Source of the DNA: CAZSHG01 sp964606695 [NCBI: uncultured bacterium]
Lineage (GTDB): Bacteria; UBP14; UBA6098
Assembly: GCA_964606695.1 (NCBI GenBank)
Contig: CAZSHG010000012.1
Span: 29,015 to 93,014, forward strand
Reading direction: 5' to 3'
DNA length: 64,000 nt
The stretch's first letter is position 1. Each line of letters begins with the position of its first letter. Shown piece by piece: positions 56,002 to 64,000 of this stretch. Under the pieces are notes generated by a model, which was not told the DNA's origin, ran no database searches, and saw nothing but the letters and a program-made list of their open reading frames with translations. Made by a program: the position numbers and the translations under genes.

Positions 56002-57729
56002 TCAGAACTCGAATCCGTCGCGGAAGACTTCGATGCATGCGTCCACTACATCATTGTCGTAGAGGTTGCCCCTGTTCTTTTTTATCTCGTCGAGCGCTAC
56101 GTCGATTCCGAGCGCCGGTCTGTATGGCCTGTGCGACGCCATCGCCTCAACGACGTCCACAACGCCTATTATGCGCGCCTCGATCAGAATATCGTCGCTC
56201 TTTAATCCTAATGGATACCCGGAGCCGTCCATCCGCTCGTGATGCTGGTACACCATGTCGGCTATCGGCCAGGGGAATTCTATCGATCTGAGCGTCTCGT
56301 AGCCCGTTTTCGGATGGAGTTTGACGAGGTTGAATTCCTCCGGCAGTAGTTTGCCTGTTTTCGCCAGGATACCCTCCGGCACGTATATCTTGCCTATATC
56401 GTGCACTATCGACGCGATTCGAATCCCCTCGACTTTGTCTTCGTCCATTCCCATCTTCTCCGCAATCGCGACGGAGAGTTTCGACACCTTCTGCTGGTGA
56501 TTCGCGGTGTATGAGTCCCGTGTTTCGACCAGTTTGCCCATTGTCAGGACGATGCTGTCCAGAATTCTCGCGAGTTTCGCAGTTCGCTCCTCGACCAGTT
56601 TCTCCAGCTCTATCGACTCCAGCCGGTAAATCTCGGCATCGCGTTCCTTGCGTTCGGTCTCGTATTTGGTATGCATCTCCGCGATCTGCTCGCTCTTTTC
56701 CCTGTTGAAAAGTTTGTCGTTCGTGTCTTTGAAGAGTTTGTAATATTCGAGAGCCTTCGCGAAATCGTCCTTGCTCTCGAAAGCCGCCGACAACCCGGCG
56801 TAGGATAACATCTCGATATCAAGCGTCCCTATTTCTTTCGCGAGACTCAGCGCTTTTTCTACGAACTCGATTCCCTTTTCGATTTCGCCGAGGGTTATGA
56901 TAAATCCCCGATATTCGTGTTCGTTCCGGCTATGCTGTATTTGTCGCCCAGGTCCTCGTAGATTTTCAGCGCTTTCTCGAAAATCTCCACCGCCTTCTTG
57001 CGATCCCCCTGGATATTGTAGATATTCCCGATACCGACCAGATTATTCGACGTCCAATGCCTGTTACCGATGGCCTCGTTGATTCCGAGTGCCTTTTTGT
57101 AATACTCCAGCGCCTTACCGTAATCGCCCTCTTTGAAATATATAACCCCAATATTGTGCATGCACGATGCCTTGCCGTCACTGTTGTCCAGTTCCTCGAA
57201 GGCTTCGAGCGCTTTTTTGTAATAATCGATCGCGTGAGGATAATCGCCCTGGCGGAGGTAGATTATGCCGACGTTGTTCAGACATCTCGCGGCAGTCAGC
57301 CTGTCGTCCGATTCCTCGGCGATCTTCAGCGATTTTTGATAATATCAGGGCTTCGGGGTAGTCGCCGAGTTCGCGGTTGACGTCGCCTATGTTGTTCAGG
57401 CATATCGAGACCTCAGTGGTGTCGTTCATTTCCTCGGAGATTTTCATAGCCCTGCGGTAGCATTCTATTGCCTGAGCGTAATCACCCTGATGCCGATGAA
57501 TCACGCCGATACCGCTCGTCGAAATCGCGATTCCTTTCCGATAATCAATACTCTCGCTAATTTTCAAAGCCTTTTGTGCATATTCCATCGCCGCTTTAGG
57601 GTCGGAACCGCGAAGGCGAGAGGAAAGCTCGACAAGGATGTTCGCCTTCTCGCGTTCGTCGATTGCCCTTTCGAGTTTCGCCGATAACTTGTCGATTTTA
57701 GATTGCGAATGATTTTCACTCATGTTCAT
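56002..57729 (-). pseudogene. TPR/HD-GYP gene broken by two frameshifts
   Basis: Three frames together make one TPR plus HD-GYP protein of about 575 residues. Frame 1 (57729 to about 57342) encodes a helix-rich start and TPRs; it derails at EALILSK, where losing one AT dinucleotide from an ATATAT run would explain the break. Frame 2 (about 57341 to 56898) continues TPRs (GDYGKALEYYKKAL) and ends at a TAA after IGDLS, where one missing base restores frame 3. Frame 3 (to 56002) has GEIEKGIEFVEKAL, a coiled coil, then HD (VHDIGKIYVP) and GYP (MDGSGYPLG) motifs that look intact. Either a young pseudogene or assembly errors; if intact, a c-di-GMP phosphodiesterase. Confidence 0.8.
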
Positions 57730-57849
57730 TTTGGTTATGTGTTTTTTATTGCTCGATAGTTTTTCATTTCAAATACACGATTCGGCGGTAGTGCCGCGGA
57801 TTATTGTGCTCGACGGCTATGCCGACTCGCTTTATGTTAAACAGTATTC

Positions 57850-58749
57850 TCATTTCAGATGGACAACCCTCTTTGAAACAACGTTCGATCCGACGGTCGC
57901 ACGAACGAGGTAAACGCCGCTAACCGTTTGTTCGTCGGGCGTCCAGATAAATTCCGAGACACTGTCATTGCGAGGAGGGCTTTGCCCGACGAAGCAATCT
58001 CCTTGATTAGACGAGATTGCCGCGACCTGCGGTCTCGCAATGACTGCAATTTGACGCCCGTTCACGTCGAATATCTCAATCGTGCTCAACCGGTTCGCGG
58101 ATTCGCTTCCGCAGTCGATACTTATCGTGATAGAAGAATTGAACGGGTTGGGGTAGGCGTAGATAGAAATCTCCTCCGGCAAATCCCGCCGTTCCGCGAC
58201 GTCCAGGACGGTGTTCGTGGCGACTCCGATATCGTCGAACTTGCATTCGCGGGTAAACGACCCTGTGCCGAAATTGGTTTCCAGATAGAAATAGACCTGG
58301 CTCTGTCCCGCCGCGTATTCCGTGAAATCGATGTTCATCAGCTCCCACTCGCGGGCGTGGCCGGGACCCATGGATATCGTCGTTGTGCCGAAATATGCCC
58401 CGCCTACATCGGGACCAACCCAAACGTAGAACCGCGCGTAGTCGTTATCCGAGGGGTCGGCGCTGTTCCACATGCGAAAACTCAGGACGACTGAATCCGC
58501 CGACGAGCAGTCCTGAATGGGCGTGCGTATGAAGTTCCCCCACCAATCCGGCCAGGACATCGCCCCCGACCCCACCGCAGAATCGCTCTCGAAACCGGGG
58601 GAATAAACATAAAGCGGATCCCTATAGTCAGGCGCAAACCAATATGAAGGATTACCGTATGAACCGTTGATTATGGTAACGCCATCCTCGAAGCCCTCTG
58701 GCTCCATAATCCAATCCGCCGAAAGGAATGCGGTCAGACAAATAATCAT
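57850..58749 (-). CDS. Secreted beta-sandwich protein with T9SS sorting domain
   Basis: A 299-residue protein from the ATG at 58749. Residues 10-175 form an MAM/CBM-like beta-sandwich (EPEGFEDG, PSYWFAPDYRD, VVLSFRMWNSADPSDNDYA). The sorting domain follows (YPNPFNSSITI ... GVYLVRATVG ... KRVVHLK) with an in-frame palindromic insert. The ATG lacks a ribosome site and leaves a short signal peptide. An ATT at 58774-58776, with AAGGTGAT upstream, would add KIARSIIPM and complete a classic signal peptide; that start would overlap the upstream gene by 10 bp. Function unknown; probably carbohydrate or protein binding. Confidence 0.7.
   Translation of the reverse strand: MIICLTAFLSADWIMEPEGFEDGVTIINGSYGNPSYWFAPDYRDPLYVYSPGFESDSAVGSGAMSWPDWWGNFIRTPIQDCSSADSVVLSFRMWNSADPSDNDYARFYVWVGPDVGGAYFGTTTISMGPGHAREWELMNIDFTEYAAGQSQVYFYLETNFGTGSFTRECKFDDIGVATNTVLDVAERRDLPEEISIYAYPNPFNSSITISIDCGSESANRLSTIEIFDVNGRQIAVIARPQVAAISSNQGDCFVGQSPPRNDSVSEFIWTPDEQTVSGVYLVRATVGSNVVSKRVVHLK
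57964..58044 (-). repeat. Family A palindromic element, in frame (type copy)
   Basis: 81 bp (27 codons) with perfect 11-bp terminal inverted repeats GTCATTGCGAG / CTCGCAATGAC and an inner GCAATCTC...GAGATTGC stem. Encodes the stretch ending GQSPPRND inside the sorting domain, between DVNGRQIA and FIWTPDE. Confidence 0.95.
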
Positions 58750-58766
58750 CGGAATTATGGATCGTG

Positions 58767-61148
58767 CTATTTTAATAAGATCACCTTCTTTGATGTTTCA
58801 TTATTCCCCGCCGTCGCCCGGACGAGATAGACGCCGGAGGTAACAGACTCTCCGGGACACCATACGAATTCCCTGCTCGTAGGGGCGAGGTCTCCTCGCC
58901 CATTCGCATTCGGGATGGGAGACCCGTCCCCTACAGGATTGCGATATACGATCCTTCCGTTCAAATCAAATATCTCTATTCCCGCGCCTGCTGGTGCTTC
59001 GATCCTCACTGCGCTGTTGAAGGGGTTGGGCGAGATGTGCAATGCGAAATCCGTCGGGCGGGATGTCCGCTCCGGGACGTCGAAGGTGCCTTCGTGAACG
59101 TTGTAGCGCGTGTTTATCGCGAGGCCGGTAGCTATTTCGATGTCGCCGCCGGGCCATTCGACGATCACGCTGTCTATGGATGTCGCGTCGCCAAGTCCGA
59201 AATGTGCGGCGTATTCGGACTGGCAACCGGGGCCGCCGTAGCCGGTGCCTATCTCGCGATATTGCCACTGCCCTCCAGCCAGCAACTTGACTTTCGCGCC
59301 GATGCCCAGGCCGTTGCTGGAATCGCCCCGGCAGATGAAGCGCGCCCAGTTGTTGTCGATGCCGGTCACCTCGTCGTATTCGTTCTCGCAAACCAGCTTT
59401 TTGGTGCCGGCCTCCGCGATCAGGTCGAGATCGCCGTCGCCGTCGATGTCCGACCAGCCCGCGCCGGAAATCTCCTTGAGCGAAAGCCCCGCAGAGATGC
59501 TGACGTCTTCGAAAGTGCCATCGCCCTGATTGTGATACAGGTGAGCGAAGGATTTACCGTTGATCGACGCCACGAAGATGTCCAGCCAGCCGTCGTTGTC
59601 GAAATCGATCATGAAGGGCAACGCGCAGGAAGGCACGAAATCGATGCCGCGGTCGCCGCTTTCGTCCCACATGTAGTAGTCTGAGGGGCCGAGGTTGATA
59701 TAGAGGAAAGATTTGTCGGAGTTGGGAGAGGTTCCGCCCGGTGAGAAATTCGCGACGAAGAGGTCGAGGTCGCCGTCGTTGTCGATGTCGCCGAAACACG
59801 CGCCGTAACTGGACCCGAAGATGCCTCCGCCCTCGTTAATACCGTCCACGCCGATACCGTAGCCGATGTCCATGAATTCGCCGCCGTCGTTTCGCCAGAG
59901 GTAATTCGCCTGCCCCTCGGCGTTAGCGACATAGATGTCTGTGCGGCCGTCGTTGTTCCAGTCGCCCAGCGCGACGCCGCTGCCGTATTGCGGGCTGTAT
60001 ATGGTCGATGACATGCCCGCGTCGTCAGTTACTTCGAAGAAATAAGCGCCGTCGTTATCGTAGAAGAAATCGCGGTAGAAAGTCCATGTCGTCGCTACGG
60101 GATCGTATTCCGCGCCGTTGGCTACGTAGAGGTCGAGGTCGCCGTCGTGGTCGTAGTCCGTCCATGCGGCGCATTCGGAGGGATATGGGTCGTCGATACC
60201 GCCCGCAACGGAGGTAACATCGTAAAAATCACCGCTTCCCGAACTGTTCGCGAACAGCTTATCGACATTACCGGCCATATAGGGATCGGGGTATTGATTG
60301 AGGTCGAATTCGCCCCAGTAGGGTTTTCCCGACGACGACATCCCCGTGCCGGAGACTATTATGAAACTGCCCGAACTATTGCCGAAAAGTTGACCGCCGG
60401 TGAGCATATCGAAATCGCCGTCCAGGTCGAAATCGCCGAAAGCCACGCCCTTGTTCGAGGTGGAAATCGAGCTATCGATATCGAACCAATAATCGTCGGG
60501 GACCTCGTAATAGTCGCCATAAGCTCGAATCATGAAAGTAACATCCCACTGCATCATGAGCGTGTCGTCGTAATAGGTCGGTTTCTGCCAGGTGGGGGAG
60601 CCGCGCTTGAGGAAACTCCTGTCTTCGACGTCCTCCATGCGCGAAAGATAGACGGTTACCGGCTCGATGGCACTGGTAACTCGCCGCCCAACCACACACT
60701 CGCCGTAAGCAGGCAGATAAAGCGGCTCAGGTAGTGTTACCGCCTCCCATTCCGGGAAATAAGAGGTCGAATCGATATAGACCTGAAAAGGTGTGATCAG
60801 TTCGGTGTTCAGCGGCCAGCCGATTGAATCGACCGCCCAGATACGCACCTCAAGAGTGCCGGGACCCATGCAATAATATTCGAGTGTCCTCAACGTGCAC
60901 GGATACAGCGCTGAGATGCGAAGTCCCTCCATCGAATTGGCCATGTAAGTCGTGAAGAGCAGACTGCCCACACCGTCATCGTATTCGAACTGGTAAGGTT
61001 CGGAATGATCCATGGGCGCGAATTCGCGCGGCGTATCGGCGATGGAGACCCCACGGCTCGGTTCGGTTGGTATGATCTGCGTCTGAGCTAAAATCGCACT
61101 GCTCAAACAAATTAGCATTGTCAGGAAAAAAATCGACCTCGTTTTCAT
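58767..61148 (-). CDS. Secreted FG-GAP/VCBS and ASPIC/UnbV protein (CRTAC1-like) with T9SS sorting domain
   Basis: A 793-residue protein with a signal peptide (KTRSIFFLTMLICLSSAILA). Residues about 225-590 hold at least seven FG-GAP repeats with calcium-loop motifs (DFDLDGDFD, DYDHDGDLD, DIDNDGDLD, DFDNDGWLD, DIDGDGDLD), implying an integrin-like beta-propeller. Residues 600-680 are an ASPIC/UnbV domain (NGLGIGAKVKLLAGGQWQYREIGTGYG ... VIVEWPGG). The sorting domain follows (SPNPFNSAVRI ... KKVILLK) with a family C insert. GGAGGG precedes the ATG. Its stop lies in the leader of the next gene downstream. Probably a calcium-dependent binding protein on the surface. Confidence 0.9.
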   Translation of the reverse strand: MKTRSIFFLTMLICLSSAILAQTQIIPTEPSRGVSIADTPREFAPMDHSEPYQFEYDDGVGSLLFTTYMANSMEGLRISALYPCTLRTLEYYCMGPGTLEVRIWAVDSIGWPLNTELITPFQVYIDSTSYFPEWEAVTLPEPLYLPAYGECVVGRRVTSAIEPVTVYLSRMEDVEDRSFLKRGSPTWQKPTYYDDTLMMQWDVTFMIRAYGDYYEVPDDYWFDIDSSISTSNKGVAFGDFDLDGDFDMLTGGQLFGNSSGSFIIVSGTGMSSSGKPYWGEFDLNQYPDPYMAGNVDKLFANSSGSGDFYDVTSVAGGIDDPYPSECAAWTDYDHDGDLDLYVANGAEYDPVATTWTFYRDFFYDNDGAYFFEVTDDAGMSSTIYSPQYGSGVALGDWNNDGRTDIYVANAEGQANYLWRNDGGEFMDIGYGIGVDGINEGGGIFGSSYGACFGDIDNDGDLDLFVANFSPGGTSPNSDKSFLYINLGPSDYYMWDESGDRGIDFVPSCALPFMIDFDNDGWLDIFVASINGKSFAHLYHNQGDGTFEDVSISAGLSLKEISGAGWSDIDGDGDLDLIAEAGTKKLVCENEYDEVTGIDNNWARFICRGDSSNGLGIGAKVKLLAGGQWQYREIGTGYGGPGCQSEYAAHFGLGDATSIDSVIVEWPGGDIEIATGLAINTRYNVHEGTFDVPERTSRPTDFALHISPNPFNSAVRIEAPAGAGIEIFDLNGRIVYRNPVGDGSPIPNANGRGDLAPTSREFVWCPGESVTSGVYLVRATAGNNETSKKVILLK
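58879..58934 (-). repeat. Family C palindromic element inside the FG-GAP gene
   Basis: 56 bp bounded by GTAGGGG and CCCCTAC, with inner GCGAGGTCTCCTCGCCC. Coding strand gives PVGDGSPIPNANGRGDLAPT, between DLNGRIVYRN and FVWCPGE of the sorting domain. Confidence 0.85.
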
Positions 61149-61181
61149 AATCCCTCCGGATTTGTTTGAACATCGTAGTAT

Positions 61182-62033
61182 TTACTCTACGATACCCTTC
61201 AAATCCTCGAAGGTCAAGGTCTTTTTGCCGTAGTGTTTAAGAATTATGTGGGACAGGAAAATGACAAGCCCTCCGAGAAGGGTGTATCCGAAAAAGGAAA
61301 ATAGCGGGAAAGACATATCGGCTATGATTCCGCCGCGAATGAAGCCCAATGTCCAAATCGATAATGCCACGCCGAACCAGTTGCAAATCACATTTCCCAC
61401 GATTCGATAAACCAGCGCGAGCATGATTCCCATAAGCATAACCGCAGGAAAAACCGTGCCGAAGAACTCGTTTATCTCGCCAATCTGAGATAGAGCGGCT
61501 GGGTCGGCGCCGAGATATGCGAAGGGCATCAGGCCGTATGCGATGCCGGAGATTATCACCGCCGGCACCCATCCGAAATCTCGCGACAGCCGCCCGACCA
61601 TGTAGCCTCGGAACAGAACCTCCTCGGCGTAGGCATGATATGCGCCGCCCACCAGCAAAGCCAGAATCGACGGGATTTCCATCGACACGGAGATGTAGCC
61701 TGCGAAACGGGGGTCGAGGCTTCGAATCCCCATAATCGCGAACCCCACGATAAGGCCGAGGGCGAGGGCGAGGACGCCGTAACTCCGCGTGATTCCGAGG
61801 TTTTTCAATTCTCCGCCCGCCATGAGGGTAACGAGAATCGGACCGAGAATCCATGCGAAGTCGATGACGGGCACGACGAAACCTACGGTCGATGAATACG
61901 CCTGCGGGTCGCGGACGAGGACTCGAACGAGGAGCAGAACCGCCATACCGCCCATCCACAATATCAGCGGGCCGATGCTCAAATGAGACGGTTTCCATCG
62001 AAAGGCCGGTGTTCCCTGCGCGCCGATTTTCAT
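61182..62033 (-). CDS. CPBP-family (CAAX protease-like) membrane protein
   Basis: A 283-residue protein with about eight membrane helices. Motif 1 is present as AEEVLFRGY (E137, E138, R142). The usual motif 2 (FxxxH) would fall at IAYGLMPF, where the His is replaced by Pro, and motif 3 (HxxxN) near VGNVICNWFG also lacks His. The family includes prenyl-protein proteases and proteins with roles in bacteriocin immunity; here activity is doubtful. A 21-bp repeat array lies 95 bp upstream of its start. Confidence 0.75.
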   Translation of the reverse strand: MKIGAQGTPAFRWKPSHLSIGPLILWMGGMAVLLLVRVLVRDPQAYSSTVGFVVPVIDFAWILGPILVTLMAGGELKNLGITRSYGVLALALGLIVGFAIMGIRSLDPRFAGYISVSMEIPSILALLVGGAYHAYAEEVLFRGYMVGRLSRDFGWVPAVIISGIAYGLMPFAYLGADPAALSQIGEINEFFGTVFPAVMLMGIMLALVYRIVGNVICNWFGVALSIWTLGFIRGGIIADMSFPLFSFFGYTLLGGLVIFLSHIILKHYGKKTLTFEDLKGIVE

Positions 62034-62127
62034 GATAGCAGGACTTTCTGTAGTTTTCGTTTTTCTCGATTAGCCACGTCTGATATTTCCTTAACAAATT
62101 ATAAAATACATTGGAACATTTAAAAAA

Positions 62128-62239
62128 ACAGAACTTTTTTCGCCAAAACAGAACTCAAAATCGATTTTACAGAACTCTAAAACGAAAAACAGAACTTTTA
62201 TGTTGACCATACAGAACTAAACCCTTCAAAAATCGAACT
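62128..62239. repeat. ~21-bp tandem array (ACAGAACT core)
   Basis: ACAGAACT starts at 62128, 62148, 62169, 62189 and 62211, and a variant ATCGAACT at 62232 (spacing 20-22). Sequence between cores is AT-rich and unrelated from unit to unit. It lies between the repeat-protein gene and the start of the CPBP gene. Confidence 0.85.
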
Positions 62240-62301
62240 GACTATTGGCCGAATGCAAAACATCCGTGATCCATCAATTGTCGAAGCTGAATTTCGTAAC
62301 C

Positions 62302-64000
62302 TCATTTCAGATACACCACCCGTTTCGATGTCGATTCGCCGCCGACCGTCGCGCGAACGAGGTAAACGCCGGAGGTGATATTATCGCTGGGTTGCCAGAC
62401 GATCTTGTTTTGGCTGTCATTACGAACGTTTCCTACACTGTCATTTCGACCGGAGGGAGAAATCTTTCCCCTATCCGCAGGAGATTTCTCGTCGGGCAGG
62501 AAGCCCTCGCTCGAAATGACAGAAATGCGTCGTCCATTCACATCATATATCTCTATTTCCGCGGCGGCCGGCGCGGTGATGGAGACGGCGGAATTGAACG
62601 GATTTGGGAAAACATTTATTGCGAATTGCTCGGGCATTATGGCATTCTCGCTTATGCCAACGGAGTCCGGCGACAACTTCACTACCCAATAATCTGCAAT
62701 GCCATGGTTTCCGCTGACATCCCCATCATTGGAAAAGGACCATCCCGCGACGATGAAACCGCCATCGGCCGTCTGTTGAACAGAAAACGCCCCATCACCA
62801 TTACTTCCGCCGAGGGATTTCTGCCACAAAATATTCCCCGCAGAATTCAACTTCACTACCCAATAATCAGTAGTATCCGTGCTTCCGTGGTGTCCGCTGA
62901 CATCGCCATCATTGGACATGGACCATCCGGCGACGATGAAACCGCCGCCAGCGGTCTGTTGAACGGAATATGCCCAATCTCCATTACTTCCGCCGAGGGA
63001 TTTCTGCCATTCTATATTTCCCGCAGAATTCAACTTCACTACCCAATAATCGGGATAACTCGTGCTTCCGTGATGTCCGCTGACATCGCCATCATAGGAA
63101 TAGGACTCTCCCGCGACGATGAAACCGCCATCGGAAGTCTGGTGAACAGAACGAGCATAATCAGTAGAACTTCCGCCGAGGCATTTCTGCCACTCTATAT
63201 TCCCCGCAGAATTCAACTTCACTACCCAATAATCAGAACTGCCATGGTTTCCGCTGACATCGCCATCATTGGACTCGGACGAACCAGCGACGATGAAACC
63301 GCCATCGGCCGTCTGTTGAACAGAGGACGCATAATCCCAATCACTTCCGCCGAGGCATTTCTGCCACTCTATATTCCCCGCAGAATTCAACTTCACTACC
63401 CAATAATCATAACCGCCATGGTTTCCGCTGACATCGCCATCATTGGAATATGACAATCCCGCGACGATGAAACCGCCATCGGCAGTCTGTTGAACAGAAC
63501 GCGCATCATCATCATAACTTCCGCCGAGGGATTTCTGCCACACGATATTCCCCGCAGAATTCAACTTCACTACCCAATAATCATAACCGCCATGGTTTCC
63601 GCTGACATCGCCATCATTGGAATATGACAATCCCGCGACGATGAAACCGCCATCGGCAGTCTGTTGAACAGAACGCGCATCATCATCATAACTTCCGCCG
63701 AGGGATTTCTGCCATTCTATATTACCCGCAGAATTCAACTTCACTACCCAATAATCAGAACCGCCATGGTTTCCGCTGACATCGCCATCATTGGAATAGG
63801 AAGAGCCCGCGACGATGAAACCGCCATCGGCAGTCTGTTGAACAGAACGCGCCCTATCATAATCACTTCCACCGAGGGATTTCTGCCATTCTATATTACC
63901 CGCAGAATTCAACTTCACTACCCAATAATCAGAACCGCCATGGTTTCCGCTGACATCGCCATCATTGGAATAGGAAGAGCCCGCGACGATGAAACCGCCA
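62302..64000 (-). CDS. Secreted protein of tandem 58-residue repeats with T9SS sorting domain, 5' end outside window
   Basis: The frame runs off the right edge, so only the last 566 residues are seen. Seven full 58-residue repeats and part of another share WQKSLGGS, SVQQTADGGFIVAG, SNDGDVSGNHG and DYWVVKLNSAGNI; such units form beta-propeller blades in related proteins. Two adjacent units near 63400-63750 are almost identical in DNA. The tail is a sorting domain (FPNPFNSAVSI ... GVYLVRATVG ... KRVVYLK) with a family A insert. Probably a surface protein; the ligand is unknown. Confidence 0.85.
   Translation of the reverse strand, partial: GGFIVAGSSYSNDGDVSGNHGGSDYWVVKLNSAGNIEWQKSLGGSDYDRARSVQQTADGGFIVAGSSYSNDGDVSGNHGGSDYWVVKLNSAGNIEWQKSLGGSYDDDARSVQQTADGGFIVAGLSYSNDGDVSGNHGGYDYWVVKLNSAGNIVWQKSLGGSYDDDARSVQQTADGGFIVAGLSYSNDGDVSGNHGGYDYWVVKLNSAGNIEWQKCLGGSDWDYASSVQQTADGGFIVAGSSESNDGDVSGNHGSSDYWVVKLNSAGNIEWQKCLGGSSTDYARSVHQTSDGGFIVAGESYSYDGDVSGHHGSTSYPDYWVVKLNSAGNIEWQKSLGGSNGDWAYSVQQTAGGGFIVAGWSMSNDGDVSGHHGSTDTTDYWVVKLNSAGNILWQKSLGGSNGDGAFSVQQTADGGFIVAGWSFSNDGDVSGNHGIADYWVVKLSPDSVGISENAIMPEQFAINVFPNPFNSAVSITAPAAAEIEIYDVNGRRISVISSEGFLPDEKSPADRGKISPSGRNDSVGNVRNDSQNKIVWQPSDNITSGVYLVRATVGGESTSKRVVYLK
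62440..62520 (-). repeat. Family A palindromic element, in frame inside the repeat-protein gene
   Basis: 81 bp (27 codons) with perfect 10-bp ends GTCATTTCGA / TCGAAATGAC. It codes for the stretch from VISSEGFLPDEKSPAD to GRND. A second short GTCATTACGAACG tag at 62416 follows on the coding strand, adding VGNVRNDS. Confidence 0.9.

Overview
The window reads as chromosome from a Gram-negative bacterium of the FCB (Fibrobacteres-Chlorobi-Bacteroidetes) superphylum, probably an uncultured candidate-phylum lineage. The evidence is a set of secreted proteins ending in type IX secretion (T9SS)-like sorting domains (PNPFNSAV near the domain start, GVYLVRA...K at the end), a PorV-like outer-membrane barrel, a PorX-type response regulator next to a histidine kinase, and several lipoproteins and beta-barrels. 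GC content is intermediate. Shine-Dalgarno sites of the GGAGG type are common. No rRNA, tRNA, CRISPR array or transposase was seen.

Layout. 1-4395: a partial TPR protein, an M23 peptidase, and a PAP2 phosphatase coupled to a CLC chloride transporter. 4404-9552 (minus strand): a heat-shock cluster groES-groEL-hrcA-grpE-dnaJ plus a small membrane protein, headed by a promoter and a CIRCE operator, with no dnaK. 9709-22780: a membrane HD-GYP protein, a PorV/CARDB/OmpA fusion, a large exported protein, an acetate-type transporter, an Ntn hydrolase with a sorting domain, a CapA-like lipoprotein, a putative barrel protein and an LL-DAP-type aminotransferase. 22913-28043: Na/Pi cotransporter, sensor kinase, sigma-54 activator and a secreted protein. 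28065-35015: serS, histidine kinase, porX, tsaE, an exported subtilase and a DUF2085 protein, all overlapping or close. 35080-42182: LemA/DUF2207 pair, amidase, barrel protein and lipoprotein. 42567-64000: galE and mostly surface or secreted proteins, including a 1723-residue protein with a self-cleaving S74 chaperone domain, a GH39-like hydrolase, an FG-GAP/UnbV protein and a tandem-repeat protein cut by the window edge. A TPR/HD-GYP gene at 56002-57729 is broken by two frameshifts.

How it fits together. PorX, its neighbouring kinase, the PorV-like fusion and the sorting-domain proteins suggest an organism with a T9SS-like export route. The core translocon is not in this window.

Two sequence-level patterns stand out. 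First, all five PNPFNS-type sorting domains carry a short palindromic repeat inserted in frame at the same loop, between the DVNGR strand and the WxPxE strand. The repeats belong to at least three unrelated families. Second, three intergenic regions hold degenerate tandem arrays with a period of 21 bp but different core sequences.
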